Source: an uncultured Micromonospora sp.
GTDB lineage: Bacteria > Actinomycetota > Actinomycetes > Mycobacteriales > Micromonosporaceae
Direction: 5' to 3'
DNA: 60,149 nt
NCBI GenBank assembly: GCA_937951935.1
Contig: CALGAM010000025.1
Coordinates: 1 to 60,149, forward strand
Under the pieces are notes generated by a model, which saw only the letters and a list, made by a program, of their open reading frames with translations, did not search any database and was not told the origin of the DNA. Positions within the stretch are counted from its first letter, which is position 1; each line of letters starts with the position of its first letter. This document shows, piece after piece, positions 51,430 to 59,616 of this stretch. Position numbers and translations under genes: made by a program.

Positions 51430-51648
51430 CGGCGACGGGCGACCGGCACAGGTGCCCGGCGCGCCGGCGCGGGCGGTGGCCTCCTGGGCACGCCCGGCCG
51501 TCACGCGGCCCGTTCCGCGCGGACCAGCCGTCACCCGGCTCGCGGGCCCGACCGGTCCCCGGGCGGCGCGCCCCGGCGCGGTCCAATCGTCTCCGGCGTT
51601 CCCGGTCGCCCCCGGCGGACGCGGGGGCGACCGGGTCCCCGTCGCCGG

Positions 51649-51882
51649 TCAGCGGTAGTCGTCGTCCTCGTAGTCGACGATCCGCGACTGTTCGAACGCG
51701 TCGTACTCGTCGACCTCCAGGCCCCGGCGGATCTCCACCCAGTCCTCGGCCGTCGGGTCCACGACGGTCGCCTGCTCGACGGCGTCGGCGTCCGGCGCCT
51801 CCAGGTCACGTTCGTCCGGAGTCAGGTGGGCGCTGGGGGCGAAGTCCTCGTCGGGCTGGGCCATCTCGTCGGGTTGGGTCAT
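51649..51882 (-). CDS. Small acidic protein, 77 residues
   Basis: A strongly acidic protein without membrane segment or signal peptide: LTPDERDLEAPDADAVEQAT, DWVEIRRGLEVDEYDAFEQS, terminal DYEDDDYR. Function unknown. ATG 51882 has GGAGG 8 bases upstream, which together with the composition makes it likely real. It is divergent from the holin-like gene. The 250 bases downstream (51399-51648) hold only the 27-bp duplication. Confidence 0.72.
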   Translation of the reverse strand: MTQPDEMAQPDEDFAPSAHLTPDERDLEAPDADAVEQATVVDPTAEDWVEIRRGLEVDEYDAFEQSRIVDYEDDDYR

Positions 51883-52053
51883 CTCGCCTCCTGCCGCTGG
51901 CGCTACCCTCCACCGTACGGGCTCTTCCGCCGCCCGTCTGCCGAGCGCGGTGCCCGCCCGTGCGGGACGGGGCCGTCCCGGGACGGGAACGAGCGGCGCT
52001 GTTCGGGTGGCGTAATCGCCCCCCGGATCCGGAACGCATGCCAGGATGGGGCC

Positions 52054-52434
52054 GTGGGTTTCCTGCTCAGGTTGGTGATCGGCGCGGTCGCGCTGTGGGT
52101 CACCAGTCTGGTGGTGCCCGGCATCGAGCTGACCGGTGGGTCCGGCTGGGAGAACGCGCTGACGGTGCTCGTCGTGGCGTTCATCTTCGGCGTCGTCAAC
52201 GCGGTGCTGAAACCGATCATCCACGTTGTCGGCTGCGTCTTCTACGTGCTGACCCTGGGGCTCTTCGCGCTGGTGGTCAACGCGCTGCTCTTCCTGCTCA
52301 CCGACTGGATCGCCGGACTGTTCGACCTGCCGTTCGCCATCGACGGCTTCTGGCCGGCCTTCTGGGGCGCCATCGTGATGGCGGTGGTGAGCTGGCTGCT
52401 CGGCGTCGTCGTACCGGACCGGTCCGAGCGCTGA
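52054..52434 (+). CDS. Phage-holin/YvlD-like (DUF360) membrane protein
   Basis: A 126-residue protein with four membrane helices (about residues 3-22, 35-55, 60-82, 100-120) and the conserved VPGIELTGGSG, FGVVNAVLKPI and DLPFAIDGFW segments of the YvlD/phage-holin-4-superfamily proteins. Despite the name, chromosomal members are not known lysis proteins. GTG 52054 with AGGATGGGG upstream. It ends 131 bases before fba. Confidence 0.85.
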   Translation: MGFLLRLVIGAVALWVTSLVVPGIELTGGSGWENALTVLVVAFIFGVVNAVLKPIIHVVGCVFYVLTLGLFALVVNALLFLLTDWIAGLFDLPFAIDGFWPAFWGAIVMAVVSWLLGVVVPDRSER

Positions 52435-52565
52435 GCCGCGGGAAGGGTGGGTTGTGGTGGGACGATCCTCCTGCGGGATACTTCGGGCGGAGGACAGCGC
52501 GGTCCGGCGCAGCCATTCAGACAGCGGCCGTCGAGGCCGAGAGCGTTACCAAAGGAGCGTTTGAC

Positions 52566-53594
52566 ATGCCCATCGCTTCCCCCGAGGTCTATGCCGAGAT
52601 GCTGGACCGCGCGAAAGCGGGCCGGTACGCGTACCCCGCGATCAACGTCACGTCCTCGCAGACCCTGAACGCCGCGCTGCGCGGCTTCGCCGACGCGGAG
52701 AGCGACGGGATCATCCAGATCTCCACCGGCGGCGCCGAGTACCTCTCCGGTCCCACCATCAAGGACATGGTGACCGGTGCCGTGGCCTTCGCCGCGTACG
52801 CCCGGGAGGTGGCCAAGAACTACCCGGTCAACATCGCGCTGCACACCGACCACTGCCCGAAGGAGAAGCTCGACACGTTCGTCCGCCCGCTGTTGGCGCT
52901 CTCGAAGGAGCGGGTGGCCCGGGGTGAGGAGCCGCTCTTCCAGTCCCACATGTGGGACGGCTCGGCGGTGCCGTTGACCGAGAACCTCGAGATCGCCGCC
53001 CAGCTGCTCGACGAGGCGGCCGCCGCGCACGCGGTGCTGGAGATCGAGGTCGGCGTCGTCGGCGGCGAGGAGGACGGCGTCGAGAACGCGATCAACGAGA
53101 AGCTCTACACCACCGTCGAGGACGGCATCGCGATGGTCGACGCGCTCGGCCTCGGCGAGAAGGGCCGCTACATGGCGGCGCTGACCTTCGGCAACGTGCA
53201 CGGCGTCTACAAGCCCGGCAACGTCAAGCTCCGCCCGGAGATCCTCAACGAGATCCAGCTGGCCGTCGGCGCCAAGTACGGCAAGGGCGACAAGCCGCTC
53301 AGCCTGGTCTTCCACGGCGGCTCCGGCTCCCTGCTCTCGGAGATCCGCGAGGCGGTCGACTACGGCGTGGTGAAGATGAACATCGACACCGACACGCAGT
53401 ACTGCTTCACCCGGCCGGTGGCGGACCACATGTTCCGCAACTACGACGGTGTGCTGAAGGTCGACGGCGAGGTCGGCAACAAGAAGAAGTACGACCCGCG
53501 GGTCTGGGGCAGGGAGGCCGAGGCCGGGATGGCGCGGCGGGTCGTCGAGGCGTGCGAGCACCTGCGCTCCACCGGCACCACCCTCGCCAAGTAG
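52566..53594 (+). CDS. fba: Class II fructose-bisphosphate aldolase
   Basis: A 342-residue zinc-dependent aldolase. Metal ligands lie in ALHTDHCPKE (His, His), EIEVGVVGGEEDGVE, TFGNVHGVYKPG and VFHGGSGS; the phosphate-binding NIDTDTQYCF follows. It cleaves fructose 1,6-bisphosphate in glycolysis and makes it in gluconeogenesis. ATG 52566 has AAAGGAG 8 bases upstream. Monocistronic, with a terminator at 53621-53664. A weak promoter candidate is TTGTGG (52452-52457), 19 bases, GATACT (52477-52482). Confidence 0.97.
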   Translation: MPIASPEVYAEMLDRAKAGRYAYPAINVTSSQTLNAALRGFADAESDGIIQISTGGAEYLSGPTIKDMVTGAVAFAAYAREVAKNYPVNIALHTDHCPKEKLDTFVRPLLALSKERVARGEEPLFQSHMWDGSAVPLTENLEIAAQLLDEAAAAHAVLEIEVGVVGGEEDGVENAINEKLYTTVEDGIAMVDALGLGEKGRYMAALTFGNVHGVYKPGNVKLRPEILNEIQLAVGAKYGKGDKPLSLVFHGGSGSLLSEIREAVDYGVVKMNIDTDTQYCFTRPVADHMFRNYDGVLKVDGEVGNKKKYDPRVWGREAEAGMARRVVEACEHLRSTGTTLAK

Positions 53595-53620
53595 TCCCAC
53601 CGCCCGCATCGAGGACGACA

Positions 53621-53664
53621 CGACCCCGGCTGGCGACCGCGGTACCGGTCGCCGGCCGGGGTCG
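53621..53664 (+). terminator. Terminator of fba
   Basis: An 18-bp stem (53621-53638 with 53647-53664; one T-G pair) and 8-base loop, 26 bases after the stop. Confidence 0.8.
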
Positions 53665-53694
53665 GGCCCACGGCGGCGGTGAGCGCGCGATCCG

Positions 53695-54921
53695 CTACGG
53701 CGCCGCGGTGAGCAGCCGTACCGCCTCGTGCACGTCGTCGGTGACGTGGATCAGTTTCGTGAGGTCCCCGGCCGGGGAGAGGCGCAGCAGCGGGCGCAGC
53801 AGTGCCTCCACCGGCAGGGTCTCGGTCCAGAAGGCCCGGTCCAGGAACACGTACGGGCCGCTGGCGCCGTCGGTGCCGTAGAAGGTCTTGGTCGCCGCCT
53901 GGAACACCTCCTGGACGGTGCCGGCCCGGCCGGCGGCGAAGACGATCCCACCCCGGGCCAGCCGCAGGATGGTGTCCTCGCGGATGGCGTTCGAGAAGTA
54001 CTTCGCGATCCGGCCGGCGAAGAGGTTGGCCGGCTCGTGCCCGTACAGCCAGGTCGGGATCGCCAGACCGCCCTGCCGGGCCCAGTCGGCCGGCCCGGTG
54101 CCGGCGGACGCCGTCGCCGTCCGGGCGCGGGGCACGGGCGGGGAGAACCGCGCCCGGACCTGTAGCGCGACCGCGGTGTACGGCTCGTGGTCGGTGAAGT
54201 CCGGGGCGCTGGCGAGCAGGTCGATCGCCGCGGTGAGTTCCTCCGCCGAGCGGTCGGCGAGGTAGGCGCCGAGGTTCGCCGCCTCCATCACCCCGGGGCC
54301 GCCGCCGGTCACCACCAGCCGGCCGGCCCGGGCCAGTTCCCAGCCGAGCACGGCCGCCCGCCGGTACGCCGAGGTGCCACGCGGTACGGCGTGCCCGCCC
54401 ATCACCCCGACGACCGAGGTGGGGCCGTGGGTGGCCAGCCAGGACCGGGTGGCGTCGGCGAGCGCGTTGTCGATGGCGTGGTCGTGCAGCCGCTGGGCGA
54501 GGGCCTCCCGGATCTCGGGCTGTGCCCCGCCGTGTGCCCGGAAGTGCTCGTAGACCACCGTGTCGTACATCCCGGCGAAGCCGTGCTCGGCGAACCCGGC
54601 GGCCAGGTCGTCGGGGGTGTAGAGCCGGGGCGGGTGGATCGGGTACGGCAGCGCGGCGAACGCCGGCACGACGTGCGCCCCCCGGCGCACCACCTCGGCC
54701 TCGACCTCCCGCGAGGCGAAGCGACAGCCGACGAAGAGCGTGTCGGTCAGGTCGACGGCGGTCAGGTCCGGAACCGGGTCGAGGTCCAGCCGGAGTCCCT
54801 GGATGGTCAGCCCGGCGAGGCTGCCGGCCCGCAGGTGCAGGTCGAGTTCGGCGCGGGACTCGATCTCGTGGGCGGTGTCGTCGTGTGGTTCGAGGACGTC
54901 TGCGGGTGGTGGGGTCGGCAC
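53695..54921 (-). CDS. LOG family protein, long form (PpnN-like nucleotide nucleosidase?)
   Basis: A 408-residue protein. The Rossmann-type LOG/lysine-decarboxylase-like fold carries the motif VVTGGGPGVMEAANLGA (nucleotide binding, near residue 195) and AGRAGTVQEVFQA (GxGTxxE type, near residue 345). The N-terminal 140 residues are an extension not found in the short (about 190-residue) cytokinin-activating LOG proteins but reminiscent of longer members such as E. coli PpnN, which cleaves nucleoside monophosphates. It probably releases a base from a nucleotide; the substrate is unknown. GTG 54921 lacks a strong ribosome site. Runs convergent to fba. Confidence 0.82.
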   Translation of the reverse strand: MPTPPPADVLEPHDDTAHEIESRAELDLHLRAGSLAGLTIQGLRLDLDPVPDLTAVDLTDTLFVGCRFASREVEAEVVRRGAHVVPAFAALPYPIHPPRLYTPDDLAAGFAEHGFAGMYDTVVYEHFRAHGGAQPEIREALAQRLHDHAIDNALADATRSWLATHGPTSVVGVMGGHAVPRGTSAYRRAAVLGWELARAGRLVVTGGGPGVMEAANLGAYLADRSAEELTAAIDLLASAPDFTDHEPYTAVALQVRARFSPPVPRARTATASAGTGPADWARQGGLAIPTWLYGHEPANLFAGRIAKYFSNAIREDTILRLARGGIVFAAGRAGTVQEVFQAATKTFYGTDGASGPYVFLDRAFWTETLPVEALLRPLLRLSPAGDLTKLIHVTDDVHEAVRLLTAAP

Positions 54922-54974
54922 ATGGTCATCGTGGCGCCACCGGGCAACCGTCCGAGCGTCCGGGGTGGTACGGC

Positions 54975-55074
54975 GAGAGCCCGGTGACATGGGCCACCGG
55001 GCTCTCGGTTACCGGGTCCTGGGGAGGCTCCGGACCTCCATTTGTAGTTCAGGCCGGTGCCGTCCGCACCGGCC
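54975..55074 (+). other. Cluster of three hairpins before the DUF3151 gene
   Basis: In the gap 54922-55163: hairpin 1, 12-bp perfect stem (54975-54986 with 54995-55006); hairpin 2, 5-bp stem (55023-55027 with 55035-55039) closing a TCCGGA loop; hairpin 3, 9-bp perfect stem (55052-55060 with 55066-55074). No gene ends here on either strand, so they are not ordinary terminators; a structured 5-prime leader of the DUF3151 gene, or a small RNA, is possible. Confidence 0.55.
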
Positions 55075-55163
55075 GCACGCGTGACAGATCCTCAGCCGTT
55101 CAGCCATCGTGCGTGACAGTGGGCGGCTCGCCGACACGCGGCCGGACCAGGTTGAATGGACCG

Positions 55164-55592
55164 ATGCAGAACCTCTTGCCCGAACCACCGGCGACGCTGC
55201 TGCCCGCCAACGACGAGGCCGAGGAGGCGGTCACGGCCGCCCGGCAGGCAGACACCGACGAGGCGTACGAGTCGACCGCCGCGCGGTACCCGGCCTACAG
55301 CGCGGCCTGGGCGGCACTGGCGGCGCGTGCCCTGGACTCCGGTGAGGTGGTCGCCGCGTACGCCTACGCCCGCACCGGCTACCACCGAGGGCTGGACCAG
55401 CTACGCCGCAACGGCTGGAAGGGGCACGGCCCCGTGCCCTGGTCGCACGTGCCGAACCGGGGATTCCTGCGCTGCCTGTACCTGCTGTCCCGGGCGGCGG
55501 GTGAGATCGGCGAGGCCGACGAGGCGGCCCGGTGTGCCCAGTTCCTCCGCGACTGCGACCCGGCCGCCGCGGACGCCCTCGCCGGTAGCTGA
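55164..55592 (+). CDS. DUF3151 family protein
   Basis: A 142-residue cytoplasmic protein matching the actinobacterial DUF3151 family: LLPEPPATLLPANDEAEEAV at the start, TPR-like helices (ARYPAYSAAWAALAARALDS, VVAAYAYARTGYHRGLDQLR), then WSHVPNRGFLRCLYLLSRAA. Function unknown; its gene sits beside fba in mycobacteria as here. ATG 55164 has only a weak ribosome site. Upstream hairpins (54975-55074) may control it. Confidence 0.9.
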   Translation: MQNLLPEPPATLLPANDEAEEAVTAARQADTDEAYESTAARYPAYSAAWAALAARALDSGEVVAAYAYARTGYHRGLDQLRRNGWKGHGPVPWSHVPNRGFLRCLYLLSRAAGEIGEADEAARCAQFLRDCDPAAADALAGS

Positions 55593-55628
55593 CCGTCCGG
55601 CCGCTCCGGGTGCCCTGCCCGCGCGCCC

Positions 55629-55658
55629 GCATGCTCCCGGGGCCACCCGGGAGCATGC
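55629..55658 (+). terminator. Terminator of the DUF3151 gene
   Basis: A perfect 13-bp stem (55629-55641 with 55646-55658) and 4-base loop, 37 bases after the stop; may also serve the convergent ATPase gene. Confidence 0.8.
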
Positions 55659-55739
55659 CCACCCGGGGCGGCCGCGCGGGTCGCATCCTCCCGGGGCGGC
55701 CGGCGCACACCCCGGCCGTCTGGCGCCCGTCGGGGTCGT

Positions 55740-58304
55740 CTAGAGCCCCTCGGCGACCGCGGCGGCGATCTTCAGCCAGGCCTCCTTGGTCGCGGACGAC
55801 AACTGGGCGTACCGGATCGGCTCGCCGGTGTCGATCAGCCGCTCGTACGGCGCCAGCAGCACCGTCCGGGTGCGGGCCGCGAAGTGGCGCTGGATCGGAG
55901 GCAGGTCGATCTCCTTGCGCGACGGCGGCATGGAGACCACCGTCACCGCCTGCCGGACGAGCCGCTGCCGGCCACTCTGCTCCAGGTGGTCCAGCATCCG
56001 CGCCGCCGTCTCGGCGGAGTCGTTCCGCGCGGACATGGTGACCACGAGCTGGTCGGTGGCGTCGATCGCCGCCTGCCAGTTCTGCGCCCGGACGTTGTTT
56101 CCGGTGTCCACGAAGATCAACTTGTAGAAGCGGCTCACCACCTCACGGATCTCCGCGAACGCGGCGGCGGTCAGCATCTCGCCGCCGGTCGCTGACTCGT
56201 CCGAGGCGAGGACGTCGAACATCCCCTCACCCTGGGAGCGGACGTACTGGGACAGGTCGCCGACCCGGCCGTGCGCGCCCTTGAACTGGTGCAGGTCGCG
56301 CAGCAGGTCCCGGACCGTACGGGAGTGGAAGTCCTGCTGGGCCCGCATGCCGAGGGTGCCCTGGGTCTCGTTGTTGTCCCAGGCCAGCACGTAACCGCCG
56401 CGCTTCTGCCCGAACGTCATCGCCAGCAGCAGGATCGCCACGGTCTTGCCGGCGCCGCCCTTCGGGTTGACCACGGTCACCTGCCGCAACCCGCCGAAGT
56501 TGCGGCGGATCATCTCGATGTCGTGTCTGATCTCCTGCTCGTGGCGACCGGGAGGGAGCTTGACCAGGCCCAGGGTGGTCTTGTTCAGCGCGGCCCGGAC
56601 CCCCATCTGGGCGACCGGCTCGGCCGGTCGGGCGGCCCGCCGCCGGGCGAACTCGTCTGCCGTCGGCGTCGCGCCGTCCGGCGTCCAGAGCGGGTCGGAG
56701 TAGCTGGGAGCCGGGGGTACCGGCGCGTGGTGCGCGCCGGGTGCCCCCGGGTGCGGCTGCTGCGGCACCGGGACCACCCCGGGCTGCTGCGGTGACGCGC
56801 CGGCCGGTCCGGGCACGCCCGGCGGCGGTGGCGGCACCCAGCCCGGCGGTACCGGCGGGTGCCCCGGGTAGCCGGGCGCTGTGGGGTGTCCCGGAGCCGT
56901 CGGATACGTCGACGCCGGCGGATACGGCGGCGGCGGATACGGTGCCGGGACGCCCGGCGGTGTGGGCGCCGGCGTCCCGGGCGGGACCGGATACGTCGAC
57001 ACCGGTCGGCCCGGCGGGTACGTGACGCCGCCCATGGACGGCGGGAACGGCCCGACCCGCGTCGTCGGCGGCTCGGGCGGCCCGGCGGTCTCCGCGCCCG
57101 TGCCGGCGCCGGCCGGCGCGGAATCCGCCGGCGGCGGGGTGTCGCCCGGCTGTGCCGGGTCGCCGGCCGGCGGTGCGCTCGCCGGTGCCGCGGCCGTGGG
57201 GGCGGTGGCCGGTCGCTGCGGTGGCTGTGCCCACGGTGACTCGGCCGGCCGGGGTGCCGTACCGGTCTCGGGCGCGGCGCCCCGGGGGGTCCCGGGCAGG
57301 GTGGCGCGTCCGCGTACCGGAGCCGCCCGCCCGGCCTCCGGCGTCGCCGTGGCGGCCTGCGGCGGCGTGGGGGCCGGCGGCGTGTCGCCGCCCGGACCGG
57401 CGGTGGTCGGGTCGGTGGCGGCCGGGTCGCCCGACGAGCGGGCCTCGCCGGAGGCGGGGCCGGCGTCGGAGACCGGTGCCGGGGAGTCGGTGGTGGTGGA
57501 CCCCGGTGCCGCGTCGTCGCCGCGGCCGTCCGGCGGGGCCACGGCGTGCGTCCCGGAGCCGGTGGCGGGTGCGGCGGGCTCGGGGCCGGGGGTGACACTC
57601 GCCCTGCCGGCGGCGGAGGGAACGCTGGCCTTGCCGGAGACCCTGGCCTCGGCGGGCCGGGCAGACGTCGGCGTGACGTCCGCCGGCCGGTCGGGCGCAT
57701 CCGCGGGACCCGGCGTGGTCGACTCCGCCGGACCGCGCTGCTCCGCCGCCCCGGGCGGGTGAAGGACGCCGCCGCCTCCGGCCGGCGCGTGGCCCTGCCC
57801 GGGGCGGATCGTCGGCCAGACGTGGGTCGGCGGGTCGATCGACGAGGCGGGAGCCGGTGGGACGGCGGGCGTCGGCGGCGGCGGGACGGCACCGTGCGGT
57901 CCCGGGGGTGGCACGGGGGAGACCGGCGCCGGGTACGTCCCGGGCACCGGCGGAGGCGGAGTCACCGGCACCGCCGGCACCACCGGCGTGGCCACGGCAC
58001 CGGGCCTCGGCGGAACAGCCACGTTCGGAGGCACCGCGGGTACGGGGCCCGGCGGGGTGGCCGCGACCGGGGGCACGGCAGGCGACGGGAAGGGCTGGGG
58101 CGACACGGGCTGCGGCACCCCGGCCAGCCCGTTCGGCGTGGCGGGGGCGTCCGTCAGGGGTGGCGGGGTCCAGCTCGAGACGGGGTTGCCCTCGTCCCGC
58201 GGCTCGGCAACGATCTCGTCCGGCGGCCACAGCGGCTCGTCCGCCCGGGGCGCCACCGGCACCTGACCCGGCGTGTACGCCCGATCCGCGTGGTCGTCCA
58301 CCAC
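55740..58304 (-). CDS. EspI-like ParA/MinD ATPase with long proline-rich N-terminus
   Basis: An 854-residue protein. Residues about 1-560 are disordered Pro/Ala/Thr-rich with many PPYPP/PGYPG-type segments; residues about 567-854 are a ParA/MinD-type ATPase: deviant Walker A VVNPKGGAGKTVA (613-621), switch region AWDNNETQGTLG, Walker-B-like LIFVDTGNNV. This combination is characteristic of EspI of type VII (ESX) secretion loci and of similar free-standing actinobacterial proteins. No ESX genes are in the window. It may regulate secretion or anchor a polar complex; both are inferences. GTG 58304 with GGAGGGAGG upstream. Confidence 0.82.
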   Translation of the reverse strand: MVDDHADRAYTPGQVPVAPRADEPLWPPDEIVAEPRDEGNPVSSWTPPPLTDAPATPNGLAGVPQPVSPQPFPSPAVPPVAATPPGPVPAVPPNVAVPPRPGAVATPVVPAVPVTPPPPVPGTYPAPVSPVPPPGPHGAVPPPPTPAVPPAPASSIDPPTHVWPTIRPGQGHAPAGGGGVLHPPGAAEQRGPAESTTPGPADAPDRPADVTPTSARPAEARVSGKASVPSAAGRASVTPGPEPAAPATGSGTHAVAPPDGRGDDAAPGSTTTDSPAPVSDAGPASGEARSSGDPAATDPTTAGPGGDTPPAPTPPQAATATPEAGRAAPVRGRATLPGTPRGAAPETGTAPRPAESPWAQPPQRPATAPTAAAPASAPPAGDPAQPGDTPPPADSAPAGAGTGAETAGPPEPPTTRVGPFPPSMGGVTYPPGRPVSTYPVPPGTPAPTPPGVPAPYPPPPYPPASTYPTAPGHPTAPGYPGHPPVPPGWVPPPPPGVPGPAGASPQQPGVVPVPQQPHPGAPGAHHAPVPPAPSYSDPLWTPDGATPTADEFARRRAARPAEPVAQMGVRAALNKTTLGLVKLPPGRHEQEIRHDIEMIRRNFGGLRQVTVVNPKGGAGKTVAILLLAMTFGQKRGGYVLAWDNNETQGTLGMRAQQDFHSRTVRDLLRDLHQFKGAHGRVGDLSQYVRSQGEGMFDVLASDESATGGEMLTAAAFAEIREVVSRFYKLIFVDTGNNVRAQNWQAAIDATDQLVVTMSARNDSAETAARMLDHLEQSGRQRLVRQAVTVVSMPPSRKEIDLPPIQRHFAARTRTVLLAPYERLIDTGEPIRYAQLSSATKEAWLKIAAAVAEGL

Positions 58305-58486
58305 TGCCTACCTCCCTCCGCCTGGCCGGGTGCGGGTCCGCCTGCCCGCGGCTGTCCTCGCGTCCACAGCGATCGAAGCTGCTGGGGGCACGTCGTGTCA
58401 GGGCGCGTCGGTCTGCTTGAGGGGTGTGCCCGACCGTTGACTCCGTCCGGTCACGGAGGTCCCCACCTATAGCCTTCCACAGCGGA

Positions 58487-59488
58487 TCAGCGGTCGTACA
58501 CCGCCCATGCTCCCGGCTCGATCCACCACGACCGTTTGCGGGTCAGCACCGCGGCCACCCCGTCGTCCAGGAACGGCAGCTCGGGATCCCGGGGGTTGAC
58601 CGCGACCGCCCGGCCCCGGGCCCGGCGCACCTCCAGGCGTACCCTCCGCCTGCCCCACCGGGACCGGACGACCACCGGGACCGCGACCGCGACCTCGATC
58701 CGCCCGTCCGCCGGGTCCGGCGTGGACAGCAGCCGCAGATCGGTCAGCTCGGCGTATCCGCCCGCGTTGCCTATCGCGCAGGCGAGCAGTGGTTCGTCAC
58801 CGGCGGAGAGCACGGTGTCGTCGACCTCCACCCGCCCGCGCCAGGCCAGCGGCTGACCGTTCTCGTTGGCGGCGCCGAGCAACGCGCCGTCCAGGGTGAC
58901 CGAGCCTCCGTCGTTGCGCAGCAGGTCCAGGCGGCGTACCCGGCCGTCGAGGACCGCCGCCGCGACCGCCTCCGGCTCCCGGGGCAGCCCCAGCTGTCCG
59001 GCCAGGTCCCGCGGGCGGTCCGGCGCCGCCGCCGGCGGGCGGGTCGGGTCCAGCGGAAGTATGCCGATCGGCGGCAGGTCCGGCAGGGTCCGGTTGTCGG
59101 CGAGGTCGGCGGGCCGCCGACTCGGCGGCGGGGCGTACCGGCGGACCATGCGGCGGATGACAGCCCGTAACTGAGAGTCACTGGCTGTAGCGACAACGAG
59201 TCGGGTCTTGCCGTCGGCGTCCGGCCAGTCGAGGCCGTCCGGGCGAGGTGGTCCGTCGAGCCGGGTCAATACCTTGTCGATCTCCCCGTCGGACCGGGCG
59301 GTCACCGTCTCGACCCGGGCGCCCCGGGCGGTGAGCGCGTCGGCGCAGCTCAACACCGGCACCCGGGGGGTGTCGGTGCAGCCGGCCCGGCCGTCTCGCG
59401 CGCCGGCGGAGCAGCAGTCCCCGCCCGCTCCGCAGCCTGCGGCGGCGTTCTCACCCTGGGCCAGAGTGAGCAGAACCACGTCGTACAC
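58487..59488 (-). CDS. Degenerate diacylglycerol-kinase-like protein with cysteine-rich N-terminus
   Basis: A 333-residue protein. The middle and C-terminal parts look like a DAGK/LCB5 (diacylglycerol or sphingosine kinase) fold: IGILPLDPTRP aligns with the family GILPLGTGN motif, with DLAGQLGLP after it, then ACAIGNAGGYAELTD and a beta-rich lobe. However, the catalytic GGDGT is absent (VVATASDSQL stands there), so kinase activity is doubtful. The N-terminus has five cysteines at 19, 25, 26, 37 and 48 (GCGAGGDCC and more), suggesting a metal or Fe-S site or redox switch. GTG 59488 has GGAGG about 9 bases upstream. Divergent from purA (128-base gap). Confidence 0.65.
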   Translation of the reverse strand: MYDVVLLTLAQGENAAAGCGAGGDCCSAGARDGRAGCTDTPRVPVLSCADALTARGARVETVTARSDGEIDKVLTRLDGPPRPDGLDWPDADGKTRLVVATASDSQLRAVIRRMVRRYAPPPSRRPADLADNRTLPDLPPIGILPLDPTRPPAAAPDRPRDLAGQLGLPREPEAVAAAVLDGRVRRLDLLRNDGGSVTLDGALLGAANENGQPLAWRGRVEVDDTVLSAGDEPLLACAIGNAGGYAELTDLRLLSTPDPADGRIEVAVAVPVVVRSRWGRRRVRLEVRRARGRAVAVNPRDPELPFLDDGVAAVLTRKRSWWIEPGAWAVYDR

Positions 59489-59616
59489 CGGCGGTCGCCT
59501 CCTGCCTGCGCCCTGGCCTCTCCCGGCCGGGTGGTCACGTTTTGTTAGCCTGACACCTCGGGCTCGCCACGCGGTCGCCACCTGGCACCCGAGCCCCCTG
59601 GAGGCGGGTTAGAGAG

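Noticed and set aside
58487..59488. Active diacylglycerol kinase
   Set aside because: The catalytic GGDGT motif is not present, so only the fold is claimed.
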